Assembly (NCBI GenBank): GCA_034509735.1
Contig: JACGWO010000003.1
Coordinates: forward strand, 36,230,466 to 36,294,465
Length of the DNA: 64,000 bases
Direction: 5' to 3'
Source of the DNA: Sesamum alatum
Lineage: Eukaryota > Streptophyta > Magnoliopsida > Lamiales > Pedaliaceae
In this document: one piece after another, positions 34,313 through 46,500 of the stretch
Position numbering within the stretch: position 1 is the first letter of the stretch
Layout of the letters: each line of letters starts with the position of its first letter
Made by a program: the position numbers and the translations under genes
Notes under the pieces: generated by a model
What the model saw: the letters and a program-made list of their open reading frames with translations, nothing else
Told to the model about the DNA's origin: nothing
Databases searched by the model: none

Positions 34313-35348
34313 CTTTCAGTTCAGTACCACCCTGCTCCTGCTGCTAATTACTACCTTCCTTCAACGACCACCTCAGGTAATTAATCTTTACATAAATATT
34401 CAGCTTATGGAATGCTCAATATTCATTCATGCATATATATATATATATATATATTGTAGCAGCTTCTTTCAGTTTTTGATGAAATATATATAAACCTAGC
34501 ACTAGCAGTGCTGCTTCCCTGATCAGCTGATGATTTTAATTTATTACTCACCAGTTATTCGTTGCATTAGTGTAGTCTGCCTCATCTGATCGGTAATACT
34601 AATGACGACGACAGCTTATATATTCATTTAGTAGCCATTCTTGATGCTTATAATTATTACTGTAAATCTGCACTGTTCTAACATTGAAGTGGAACAATAT
34701 TATATATATTATTCATCATCATCATATATATATATATATATATATAAGGTGATGATAAAGAGTTGATTATGGGAATAGTGTCTGGATTCTATTTTATGGT
34801 TAATGTTGAGGGAGTTTTCTTCTTTTTTCAATATATATGGATCTGACTATGAATGCTCAATATAAGAAAAATCGGGCTTCTTTTATATATATTTGATATT
34901 GATGAAGGTGTTGCTCATTAATTACAAATTACTATGTATATATATACAATGGTTCTTTGGTAATTAGCCAACGCCAAGAAATATAAAATTTAAACATAAT
35001 TAATTGCAATAATTAGTAAATAGTCGTAGTAAATAGTTATTAACTACGGTCACGTATCGTTTGTTCGTCATGGTTTAATTTGTGAGCGTGGCTAATTAAT
35101 ATTTGATATTGACAAATATTGTTGTCATAGTTGATAAGCTTTTTGTATTATTTTTTATTTAATCATGATTAATAATAGTCATTTATTATGATTTTTACTG
35201 TTTCATAGGTTTTTTACTTTCTCCTAGGAATTTATGTGAGGAGTTTGTGTTAGATTTGTTTCCTTCCTTTAGTAGTAGTGTGGTTTAGCATCCTTGATGA
35301 GTTTCTGTCGTCCGCAACATTTCCTAGGTTGTGAGTGGAAAAGCCAAG

Positions 35349-36951
35349 ATGGTAGCTACAGATTCTGAGATCGTATCTCAAGGAGACGCTGAGCCGTCAT
35401 TGCAGCAACACACCAAGAACCAGATACTGCAATCACTAGGCCGACAGTCGTCAATATACTCGCTCACCCTCGATGAATTCCAACACACACTATGTGAGAG
35501 TGGCAAGAATTTTGGCTCCATGAACATGGATGAATTCCTCAACAGCATATGGACCGCCGAAGAAAATCAAGCCCATGCTCACGGCCATGCTGCGACGAGT
35601 GCTACAGCCACCAGCAACAACAACGCCAATGCTCTGCACTTTACCGTGCAAGAAACTAATACTTCACCGGGTAAGGGAATTATAGCCAAGCAGCCTAGCT
35701 TACCAAGGCAAGGTTCTCTCAGCATTCCGGAACCTCTGTGTAGGAAAACTGTGGATGAAGTATGGTCCGAGATTCACAAGAAGCAGCAGCATAGTAATGA
35801 TACTCAGGGCCAAATTCAGAATCCTAACAATACTCAGAGACAGCCGACGTTTGGAGAAATGACACTGGAAGATTTCTTGGTTCGGGCCGGGGTTGTAAGG
35901 GAGCATAATTTTGCCCCAGCACCACCTCAGCAGCCACAGTTTGGGATGTTCCAAAACAGCAGCCATCCGGTGATGGGGACTAATTTCGTTGCAAGACCAG
36001 TAATGGCGATAGGCGGCGGTGTTAATAACGTTGCAGCTTATCAGCCGATGCCTCAGAGTGCTGTAGGAGAGGCACCGGGTTACACTGGAGGAATGAAACG
36101 GGCCGGTGGGTACTCACAGCCCACACCGACAGTCAATTATGGTGGGAGATTGGGGAATGGCAATGGAGGAGGATTTGGGCAGGTACAGGGTTTGGGAATG
36201 GGGTCACCGGTTAGCCCAGCGTCGTCGGATGGCCTTGGGACAAATCATGTCGACAGTGGGAATCAGTATGGATTGGATATGGGTGGAGTTAGAGGAGGAC
36301 GGAAGCGGATCGTAGATGGTCCCGTGGAGAAGGTGGTGGAGAGGCGACAAAGAAGAATGATAAAGAACAGAGAGTCGGCTGCAAGATCTAGGGCGAGGAA
36401 GCAAGTAAGCCTATGAAAACATTACAAGATTTCTGCTGTCATTGTTTCTTCAGTTTGATGTTTTCTTATGAAACCTCCTTGTTGGGCAGGCCTACACGGT
36501 TGAACTCGAAGCAGAACTGAACCAACTGAAAGAAGAGAACGCACACCTAAAACATGCTCTGGTAACCTTACAGATAGTAGTATTGCATGATTTCAGTCAG
36601 CAAATAGAACCCACAACTTATTTTTGTCACGATTACTAGTAGTACTAACACACTTGCACCATCTTGACTCTATAACAGGCTGAGCTAGAGAGAAAAAGGA
36701 AACAGCAGGTAAATCATCAACTCATTATTCGTTTACCATTTTAGTGTTGTTTTAATCATGCTTATCATCTGTGTTAATCCATATTCGCACCAAACCTATG
36801 TAAAATCTTCCAATAATTAGTTCTGTGCTTCCTCAAACTTTGATCACAGTACTACGAGGAAGCAAGAGCGAAGGCGCAGATGCAATCCAAGGCCCAGAAA
36901 GCCAATGAGACATCACAAGCAATGAGGAGGACTTTGAGTGGTCCTTACTGA
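35349..36951 (+). CDS. ABI5: ABSCISIC ACID-INSENSITIVE 5 (group A bZIP factor)
   Basis: Nuclear transcription factor that binds ABREs and carries the ABA response in seeds and seedlings. Exons 35349-36404, 36490-36561, 36679-36708, 36850-36951; 1260 nt, 419 residues. Conserved blocks: C1 LGRQSSIYSLTLDEF (30-44), whose RQSS serine is a kinase site in the family; C2 MNMDEFLNSIW (58-68); C3 RKTVDEVWSEI (132-142) and FGEMTLEDFLVRAGVV (168-183); basic region RRQRRMIKNRESAARSRARK (332-351); leucine zipper (353-386) split across three small exons; and C4 RRTLSGPY at the C-terminus. The order and the SPASSDGLG and GLDMGG patches match ABI5 rather than the shorter AREB3/DPBF members. The ATG at 35349 begins MVATDSE, like ABI5 MVTRE; the two upstream codons that extend the frame lack ATG. 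The leader is spliced. Confidence 0.96.
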
Positions 36952-38442
36952 AGCAAACTGCATACCAGAGTAATGCTGATTTCACAAGAACTTGGGTAGA
37001 CCGGCTTTTTGAACTGTAGTTTCTGGGAAGACAGGAAAGAGAAGCCAAAAGAACATTGGGTAGGTGGGGTAGATTGAAACTCTGCATTTCTTTCTGTCTT
37101 TCTGATAAGAGAGTTGGGGATAGGCTTTAGGCTTACAGATTAGCTTTCTGAGTTATAATAGTTGTAGCACCGGTTGCCGTTGCATAATCTTTCCGTTCTT
37201 TCATGTAATCCTAGAGGCAACTGATAAGCCTGTGAAGTTGATAAAAGAGCACGAGGCACCTTGTTTTCATTCTCTCTATTTTTCCCCTCTGGTGTGTAAA
37301 ATTTCTTAGGGAAATAAATATTATTATTTTCTATACACCAGGCTGAAGCAAGAAGTTCGCTCCTAATAGCTTTTTAGCCTGCATTTGTGGGTAGTGGCGG
37401 TATTGCTTCTGCTACCACTGGATTTCTAGAGAACCAAAGGCTGTCAACAGGACCAACACCACCAAACCACAAAGCAAGGTGGCGATGTTCGCGCCCAACA
37501 ATAACGGTATGGTTTGAGGCTCATGCTGCAGGCGGCAGCAGACAGAGCTGCCACTGCAACAAGCTGTTAGGCCGCCTCCAGTTGGACCCGTGTCTATAGT
37601 TTCTCATCGTGCATCTAAATTTTTTATTGCATTAGTCTACCAAATGAACTCTGCTAATGTCTCGACAAGCAACATATCCAGTGGACAGATGCTAAATGAG
37701 CTAGCTTAGTTCTTGAAATGTAAAATTTTTGCAACTTTCTTGTCATAGTAATGGGGTAACCATTCAAAGTTCTTGACATGCGACATAACAATTGTTAGAA
37801 GCATAATAAATGCGAGACAATTTCAAAGAAGCTTTGCAGATTGCAAATTGGAAACAGGAGAGCTTACCATTTATCACGCACAACCTGTTAGATATTCTGC
37901 TGCAGAGACAGAATGTTGCCTCATTATCACTCTTCGAACTATGGCATGGAAAACAGTCAACAGGGTCGACATGCAGATCTTCTGCCAAGTTAATAAAATG
38001 AGTCCACCAAACTATTTTAACTCAGGTTCTTTTCAAGCACAAGAGAAGATAAGGCCATATTTTTTCGGATTTGCACAAGTGGTGAGAAGGGAAGTAATGA
38101 TCTCTGAGTTTCATTACTTATATAAGAATAGATCATCAATCCCTTCACCCATTAGCAAGAGAAAGATAGATACGATGGAAAGATTAGAAAAGAAGCAAAC
38201 ACATTATCTAGTAAGAAATAGTACTTCACATTTTAGAATTATCATGAAAAATAAATACAGCACAGCATGACAAGCAAAAATAGGCTGAAATTTCTGTAGA
38301 AATATAAACATCACTCCACATGCTTTCAAGTTTCAAAAAGTCTATCTGGTAGAAGACCGAAAGAGTAATGAAGAATCTCAATTGAAACTCATGTACCTGC
38401 TTCTGCAGTTTAGGGATGATAAGTTCCAAATGACTACAGTAT
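36952..38442. other. ABI5 3' UTR and convergent 3' region of the F-box gene
   Basis: No independent gene supported. The 165-codon plus-strand frame at 37773-38270 and short frames at 37387-37599 show no domain. On the minus strand cagaagcag|gtacatga near 38398 looks like a donor, so the F-box 3' UTR may be spliced. Confidence 0.4.
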
Positions 38443-39702
38443 CTATTCATACTTAAATTGAACTTCTACGTCCAGGTACCTCCTCATAAGTCTTACGACA
38501 GATGATGTGAAGTTGGCCAACGTGTGGCATTCCTCATGGGTTTTGGTTTCTGAAACAACACCATGGATGACCAGATTCCTGAGGTGAGGGCACCTTTCAA
38601 GAAGTGCTGAGACCCATGTTGAGAATAGGTCGCTGATCACTGTCCACCCGAGTTCAAGAACGATGACATTCTCCAAAACAAATGAGCCTTGTAAGCCATA
38701 ATGCAGTGCTGTCTCTCTTAGATCATAACTCAATGATAGATGGCTTAATAAAGGAAAGCATGAAGAAATAGTCTCTACATCGATAACCTCATCCTCATCA
38801 TCAAAAACAACACCCCAAAGCCTAAGCTTTCTCAACTTCGATGACCGTGATATCATATGGTAGAACTTTACCCACATGATTGTAAAATTGCTAACATCAA
38901 CAATCTCCAGATTTTCAGCATTCTCACCAATATCAAGATGGATGACACTAACATCATCAATCTTCAGGAATCTTAACATCCCCTTACCAATTAGCTCAAA
39001 AACCTCAAGCGTACAATCTTTCAAATGCAGTTTTTCTAGACTATCAGCCTCAAGTATGAACTTATCCAAGCTGATAGCTTCCACATAAATATGTTTTAGT
39101 GAGTTAGTAGTCAACTCCATCACTGCCTGTGGATCCGACATGACAACATCTAGGCTGACTAGTGTCAATACTTCAATCTTAGGGCAGGCGGTAAGCAGGA
39201 GACTCAGATCCAAGGCTGATATACTGACATAACTCAGGGACAGAGATCTTAGACAGGGAAACCTCTGATAACTAGGTTCAACCCCCGTGATAGTATTGTG
39301 AGCCAATGTCAAAGCTTCAAGCTTATGCCGACCACATTTTTCAAGAATGTTAATGTTAGGTGTCGTCCTCACATTATAATGAAGCTGGCGCAACGTTTCT
39401 CTAGTGTACATGAGCCAGGCAATGACGGGGGCGGCTGAGAATTCATCTACATCATCCATAATTATCGAAAGGCACTGCAGTCCTCTGGTCTGGAATATCG
39501 TTTGCGTAATAAGTATCTCCAGTCTACTTGTGGAAAACTCATGATACAAGGGCCAATCATTAGAATTAAATGTAAGAGTGTGGAGATGATTCCTCCAAGC
39601 CTCTTGCCATTTCCTGCAAGTTGCAGATGCAATCACCACATTTCGGGCAGCCCCAAGCCGTGATAGAATGTTCCCGACAACCTCAACTGGAAGATACTCC
39701 AT
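38443..39702 (-). CDS. F-box/LRR protein, At1g67190 type
   Basis: 419 residues in one exon, the length and intron-free layout of Arabidopsis At1g67190. The F-box lies at residues 3-36 (LPVEVVGNILSRLGAARNVV, then ASATCRKWQEAW) and should bind an ASK/SKP1 adaptor in an SCF ubiquitin ligase. The rest is a run of degenerate leucine-rich repeats (FPCLRSLSLSYVSI, LEKLHLKDCTL, SKLRKLRLWGVVF, LLSHLSLSYDL, ENVIVLELGWTVI) forming the substrate-binding solenoid, ending LMRRYLDVEVQFKYE. The substrate is not known from the sequence. A leader intron is likely upstream (donor on the minus strand at 40252, exon side ttgttcag). It is convergent with ABI5. Confidence 0.94.
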   Translation of the reverse strand: MEYLPVEVVGNILSRLGAARNVVIASATCRKWQEAWRNHLHTLTFNSNDWPLYHEFSTSRLEILITQTIFQTRGLQCLSIIMDDVDEFSAAPVIAWLMYTRETLRQLHYNVRTTPNINILEKCGRHKLEALTLAHNTITGVEPSYQRFPCLRSLSLSYVSISALDLSLLLTACPKIEVLTLVSLDVVMSDPQAVMELTTNSLKHIYVEAISLDKFILEADSLEKLHLKDCTLEVFELIGKGMLRFLKIDDVSVIHLDIGENAENLEIVDVSNFTIMWVKFYHMISRSSKLRKLRLWGVVFDDEDEVIDVETISSCFPLLSHLSLSYDLRETALHYGLQGSFVLENVIVLELGWTVISDLFSTWVSALLERCPHLRNLVIHGVVSETKTHEECHTLANFTSSVVRLMRRYLDVEVQFKYE

Positions 39703-40520
39703 TCAAAGTCAACCAAACAACATAAGAGCAACAGAAATGGTAAAATCTACCAAACTCAATCAGATCATGGTGCTTTTCAAGTTATAGAGTCGAAGCCACA
39801 TCCAATACTGATCTTTCAGATATTTTTTACCTTCTGATTTATTCTCACTATCCACTTCAACTCTCAATGGTAAATGAATCCCAGAAAGCAAAACGCTGAT
39901 TCGTTACGATTCTGACCAATATCTTCAGAAAAAAATTCAGTTTACTTTATCAACACTCAGAACACACCCAAAAAAACAAGCCCAGTATCTGAATATTCAG
40001 CAAAACATTCACTCTACCCATCAACCAATCAATACTATATCCAATCCAATGCTACATCACAATACCAATCCTCTCTCATCTATTCAGTATTCCTGGAAGC
40101 CATAATCCTTCATCAACTTCACCAGTTTCTGCAAATCTATTCCTGCAACCAGGTATTCGAGAAAATACGTCAAGAAGACACATTCCATCATCGATGAATC
40201 CAAAACAGTTAAAAGATCAGAGAAAACAAGAATCGAAAACATGGGCATTTACCTGAACAATCAGAAGCTAATAAACGCAACGCGATCAATCAAGAACGAT
40301 CAAATAACAGGCGCAAATCGTACGTATCTATAATTACAAGAACATGAAAAAGGCAATGATTTCCGGTGAAAATAATAGGAGAGGAGAAAAGGGTCGAAAG
40401 GCTGGAATCTGATTTGCTGGAAAAAGGTTGGAGGAGAAAGGTGGGAACTGGGAAATGGTCAAGTTGCTGTGAGTACGTCTGTGAGGAATTCACACACAGT
40501 GAAGGTGTATGATGGATGGT

Positions 40521-40570
40521 ACGTGCGGTCGTGGTATACACGTGCGGAGACCCACGCCACGAAATACGTG
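40521..40570 (-). promoter_or_regulatory. Three ACGTG cores in the F-box gene promoter
   Basis: acgtg at 40521-40525, cacgtg at 40539-40544 and acgtg at 40566-40570, about 850 bp upstream of the start codon and just beyond the leader exon. Possible bZIP/bHLH sites. Confidence 0.4.
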
Positions 40571-41431
40571 TACTCTGATGATTGTGTTATTGGGACAGAC
40601 GCCTCTGGCCAATAACCGGCGTCTCTCGTCGCATAAATAGCATATACCCCCCTGAAATTTAAATAAAATTGCCATTTTTTCCTTTAATTTAAAAGAATTG
40701 CTAAAACGACCCCTTACCATTGATACCTTTTACCTTTGAATTCCCATTATACCTACTTGATCAACCGTTGGATCATAAAACAAAAAATTTAATTATATAT
40801 TGACATTAATTTTTATTATATATATTTAGGTATTTTTTTATCTGTAAGAATCGAATAATACATTTTATGTACATATTTTATTTTAAAAGAGTGTTTATAA
40901 TAGATTTTTCTTTTGTAGTGTGAATAAACTGTAAATATTATTGTAAATTAAGTAGTAGTACATGTTAAAAATATTTGAAAACAAAAGTGAAAAACATCTT
41001 GAAACTGAAAATTCCTGAAAAAAATTTAATATTTTAAATTATAAAAGATGATAAAAAAAAACTGATACAACTTTTGGTTTAAATTAATTTAATTTAAGTA
41101 ATTTAAAAGTAAAAATTATAAATCATAAATAGTAAATTGATGAGTGCTTATTTTAAATTATTGCAAACATTCCCTAAATATTGTTAATAAACCATTTTAT
41201 AATATTTGAAATATACCCCAACTTATAATGATTAGTAGTGATCATTCATTTTATCTAAATCGAACCCAATTGAAATATCAGTAAATTGAAAATTTTGTAT
41301 ATCAAGTATTAAATCGAATGTCAAATCGGATTAATCGATTCGGTTTCAATAATTATTTTTTCAATATTTTGACTAGATAAATTATTTTTTTTGTTAAAAA
41401 TTAATTACTCTAAAATTAAAATTAAAAAAAT

Positions 41432-42405
41432 GCTTAAAATAATTTTTGGTCCTATAATTATTGATTTTTCACATTTTTGCCCCTTATGTTTCTTGAGTTT
41501 AGAATTGGTACTGTATTTTTTTGTGTTTTTGCGATTTTGATCCTCTGACGCCGAAAGTTGCAAAATGTCATTGAAAAATAACGTGTGCCCCTCATATATC
41601 TCTTTTAAATTGGGATTTTTCATGTGATTGCCTCATTTTTGCCTACATAGACAAAATAAACATATATATATATATATATATTGATGTGGCATTAAATGTG
41701 ACGTTAGATTTGCTGACTAAGAGGTGATCGTCAGCAGTCCTCCTCCGCCACCGCCACCACCGCGTAGGTGCATTCGACTCGCTGGACAATAGCGAGTCGA
41801 TTGGTGGTGGTCTCCGACAGTGAGTCGGCACGATGGCGGGGAATCGATGAGAAAGACGAAAAACGATGGAAATTTGGGCCTGAAGTGTTTGTTGACGAAA
41901 ATGTAACTCAATCGGATGAAAAATGTTCACCAGGAGACGGGGTCCTAGATGGCGGCAGGTGATTTGTTTGGACGGTGCCGAAAACGGAAGATAGATAAAG
42001 TTAACGAAACAAGCCGATTTTTCGGGGCGATTGTCGGCGCGTCGAAGGTTCGATCATTCCACACGCAGCGGTGCTGGGTAGATTGGCGACGTGGCGCCGG
42101 TGACAATGGAGGACTATCAACGATCAGTGGTGGTTGGGGCTCATATTTAATGCCACATCAATCTTTTTTTTTTTTTTTCCCCACCTCCATGTAGGCAAAA
42201 AATGGGCCAATCACATAAAAAAAAATCAATTTAAAAGAGACATGTGAGGAGCACATGCTATTTTCCGGTGAGATTTTGCAATTCTTGCGCTGGAGGACCA
42301 AATTCACAAAAATACAAAAAGGTACAAGACTAATTCTGAACCCTAGAAACATAAAGAATAGAAATGCCAAAAATCAATAGTTATGGACAAAAAATCATTT
42401 AAGCC
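41432..42405. mobile_element. Mutator-like element with GC-rich cargo (Pack-MULE candidate)
   Basis: 974 bp. Left arm gcttaaaataatttttggtc and reversed right arm ggcttaaatgattttttgtc pair, followed by 'attattgatttttcacattt'/'actattgatttttggcattt' and 'atgtttct.gagttta(g)aatt'. Direct repeat aaaaaaat at 41424-41431 and 42406-42413. Inner secondary inverted repeats 'ttgatgtggcattaaat' bracket a GC-rich 41710-42140 segment that differs from everything around it. Short frames there have no recognisable domain. It lies between the F-box promoter and the FtsZ2 leader. Confidence 0.68.
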
Positions 42406-43583
42406 AAAAAAATATTTCATATTTTAAGTAGAAATCGAACTGAATACAAAAATTATAAAAAAATAAAAAAATAAATATCGAACTAATTTTTTTATTGGAC
42501 TTTCATACATATCGAATTTGTAATTTCGATTCAATTTGATTTGATTGATTTATTCAACTACAACCCATGTAAGCTTTTTATATACAAGAAAAACAAAATT
42601 TCCCCACAAGAAAGCAGCAGCAATATATATATATGGAGAGAAAAATCAAAAACCAACCAATCAACCAAAACCGGGGATGATAACGTTCCATCAAAGCCCA
42701 GAGGCATTGAGAGAGAGAGAGAGATTGAAAGGCCCACCCATTCCTTCCAAAAACAATGCTGAAAAGATAGTTTGTTGAAGGAGACTCTTGTGAACCCTGC
42801 TGCACATTTTATTTTCTCTCCTTTTCCAATTAAATGTTCAACGCACCACGCCATTCTCTGTACCCTGCATTTCCAACAACATATTAATCTGCTCTCTACA
42901 CTCTATTTTCTGCCGCTTTCCGCTGATTTCTTGGTAATATATCAAGGCTTGTGCCCGTCTACTGGTGTAGCAGTGGAAGGAGAATAATCCCACGAACTCT
43001 TCGTATTTTTGCATTGTGAACCATTCCCCCTGCAGGGTTTCAGGTGAATTACGAGTACTTTGGCTTCGGTTTCATGTTTGTTGTTTGATGCATTTGAGTG
43101 TTCTTATTGTTTAATTGTAGCTACTCGGTGGTTGTTGCTTTTTTTTTTTTTTTTTTGCTTGTAGCTGTTACGGCATTGACTAATTATGCTGTTGTGCTGA
43201 GTTAAATTTGGCAGGTTTTGTTTATCTTGCTTTCAATTTAGTGCTTCTGAACTTCTGATTTCCCTGCTTCTTTGTACTGTTTTCGCTGGTTTATAATCGC
43301 TTTCAGTTCGTGGTTTTATGAATTTGCTCTTCTCTTCATAGTATGACTTCGGTTTTTAAGGTTTTCTATTTTGCTGATTTTTTATACTTAGGATTAGTGT
43401 ATCGTCATAAGCTTTGAAGTTGGATACATTCTTATTTTAGTCGGTTCTCCTTGATTTGTTGATTTATTTATGACAGGTATTGAGAAAGAAAAAAGGGTAA
43501 ATTGGGATATAGTTGTAGGATTTCTTTCGACCCAGGGGTACTTTGGTTAGATACAAGCAACTCGGGACTTGGATTTTTCATAA

Positions 43584-46500
43584 ATGGCTACATGCACATC
43601 ACGTTATTTCACGCCTCTGGATATTCGAAGTCCGTTGGGGGTATTGACTGTTCATGGGGCAAGAGTTTCCCCCTTGAAAATGGTTGAAGAAAGGAATGGG
43701 TTTCCAGCAGTTGGTCAAAAATGTGGTTCAAGCTTCCCACAGTTCAAATGCTCAGCAAACTCACACGGTGTTAATAAATTTCAGAGCAAGGACCCATTTC
43801 TGAACCTACACCCTGAGATCTCATTGCTTAGAGGTGAGACAAACTCTACAATGATCAATCCGAGAAAGGATAGTTCCAGCGGAAGTGTTACCGAGAGCCC
43901 GAGAGATTCATCCACTCCGAACAATTATAATGAGGCCAAGATCAAGGTTATAGGAGTTGGAGGTGGTGGTTCAAATGCTGTCAACCGTATGATAGAGAGT
44001 GCAATGAAGGGGGTTGAGTTTTGGATTGTTAACACTGATATCCAAGCCATGAAGATGTCGCCAGTCTTCCCTAAGCATCGCCTGCAGATTGGCCAAGAGC
44101 TGACTAGAGGACTTGGAGCCGGTGGGAACCCAGATGTTGGGATGAATGCTGCTAAAGAAAGCAAAGAGGCTATAGAGGATGCAATTGATGGAGCAGACAT
44201 GGTGTTTGTGACTGTAAGTTTACATTTTTGGCTTTTGCTGGTGACCCGTGGTCATAAATTACGAAAGCCAAGCACGGGAATAGAACTTAGTTTGAGCTTG
44301 ATCTCAGACATTTTCTTACCCAAAGGCTTATGCTCTTGACTTCTTTGAAAATGAGCAATCATTTCTCAAGAGGGTCAAGTTCTCATCAGAATGCGTAAAA
44401 GGAAACAGTGATATCTACTTTTCTGGACATTTACCTAGCAAGTATTATAATCTCTGTGCATCACAAATTGCTCCCTCAGCCCGTCACATTCATTTGTTTT
44501 GCAAAACTTGCAGGCTGGAATGGGTGGGGGAACAGGCACTGGTGGAGCTCCTATAATTGCTGGAGTTGCAAAGTCTATGGGTATCTTGACTGTTGGTATA
44601 GTTACTACTCCGTTCTCTTTTGAGGGAAGACGAAGAGCCGTTCAAGCCCAAGAAGGAATTGCTGCTTTAAGAGAAAATGTTGACACCCTAATTGTTATTC
44701 CAAATGATAAACTGCTCACTGCAGTATCGCCATCTACGCCAGTAACAGAAGCATTTAATCTTGCTGATGATATTCTTCGACAAGGAGTTCGTGGTATCTC
44801 TGATATAATCACGGTACACCGGATCTAGTGCACGCCTAACAAAGTTGACTTTGTATGTGGATAATTGTGTGCGCTTATATGTTTTGTTTGTTAAGTCTTT
44901 GCAGTTTATTTTAGTTTAGCATTTGATCTGCACTCACTAGCCCACAGCATGATCTTGGTATTGCTCCAAAAGGCATTATCGTTTTTTGTTAATGAGCACT
45001 ATGCTCTACAGAGGATTGAATTATGTATGTATTTATCTTAGTATCTTCTGGTTTATATCTGAAAATTATCCATTCAACCAAAATAGGAGTCACTATGCTG
45101 ATAATAAATTCATCTCTGTGGGAAATGTGAACGAGCTTTATTTCAAATTAAGGAGTGATGAACTTTAATAGATGTTATGTTTACCAATTCTGCTTGAATG
45201 TGAGACTCATTAGCTACATACCTGAATGACAATATTAGTTTATAGACATACATATGCTAAAGTGAATTTTTGTTGTTTATGTATTTTTCTGTATAACAAC
45301 TAATTGATTGCCTTTTCTATTTTAAGCAAGCGACAGAAGTGGTAATCCATTTGCCTTTTTGCAGATCCCAGGACTAGTAAATGTAGATTTTGCTGATGTG
45401 AGAGCTATTATGGCTAATGCAGGTTCTTCATTAATGGGAATCGGAACTGCAACAGGTATCGTCAAGAAGCCATTGAGTTGCTTGCTGGTATTTTTGCTTG
45501 TTTGATGCTTTTTCTGCTTGCTGGATGAACTCTGAGTTTTCTGTCTCGATGCAAGTTGCTTGTTCTCTCCTCTTCTTCTGCTTCTATTTCTCTCCCCCAC
45601 TTTTTGGTATTATTTCCTAGAAGCACGTAGACATACAGTGTTATCACATTGGTCTCTTGAAGCTATCTCACCTTTTCATCACTATTCTTTTTTAACACTT
45701 CAGATATTGATTTTTAGCTTGATATTGTCATCTTGCTGTAATGCAGGAAAAACCAGGGCTAGAGATGCCGCCTTAAATGCCATTCAGTCTCCCTTACTGG
45801 ATATTGGTATAGAGAGAGCTACTGGAATAGTCTGGAATATAACTGGTGGCAGTGATCTAACATTGTTTGAGGTGGGTTAATGCTCTCTCTCCCTACGGCT
45901 ACCATTTCTTCTTTGCACCTCGCACTTCTTTTCCTGATACTTATGTCTTGCATATATTTAACTTCTTGCCTGTCTCCTGTTTCCATTCGCATCATTCTGA
46001 CGCGGATTATGATATTGAGTACTGACAAGAGAATCTCCTGCATGTAAAATGAGTAATAGAAAGCTCACCATTTTAGCCAAACCCTGCCACTGTCTGATAG
46101 AGTGAAATTGCTACTAGGGAACATCATGTTAGCATGAGTAAGTTCAGTGTACTGCTTTATGTTGGGTGCAGTAGAATTGATTGTCACATATCTTTTCATG
46201 CCTATTTCTGGGTGCAGTTAAACCTCTGTATTTCCACGTGCTTGGCTATAGGGCCTGCGTAATCCTTCCCTTTGGCCTTAATGGTTTCATGGAGTTTGAG
46301 AGAAAAGCCTCTTACGTCGATTGTTACATGGGGCATTTCAGGGTACTAACTGGGTTGAGTCTAACCATTAAAAAGTAAGCATATTTTCAGCCAACTTACT
46401 TGGCTAGGTTTGAATTATAAGAAAGAGGATGTTTATGGATGGTATAGGTATATAATCAATGATGCTTTGTGATAAAATAGCTACATATCTCATTTCATAT

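Noticed and set aside
37773..38270. 165-codon plus-strand frame
   Set aside because: No domain, no plausible splice partners, and it lies in the convergent 3' regions of ABI5 and the F-box gene.
41643..42194. Several overlapping frames in the GC-rich core of the 41.4 kb element
   Set aside because: Frames on both strands, arginine-rich shadows of GC-rich DNA, no homology recognised.
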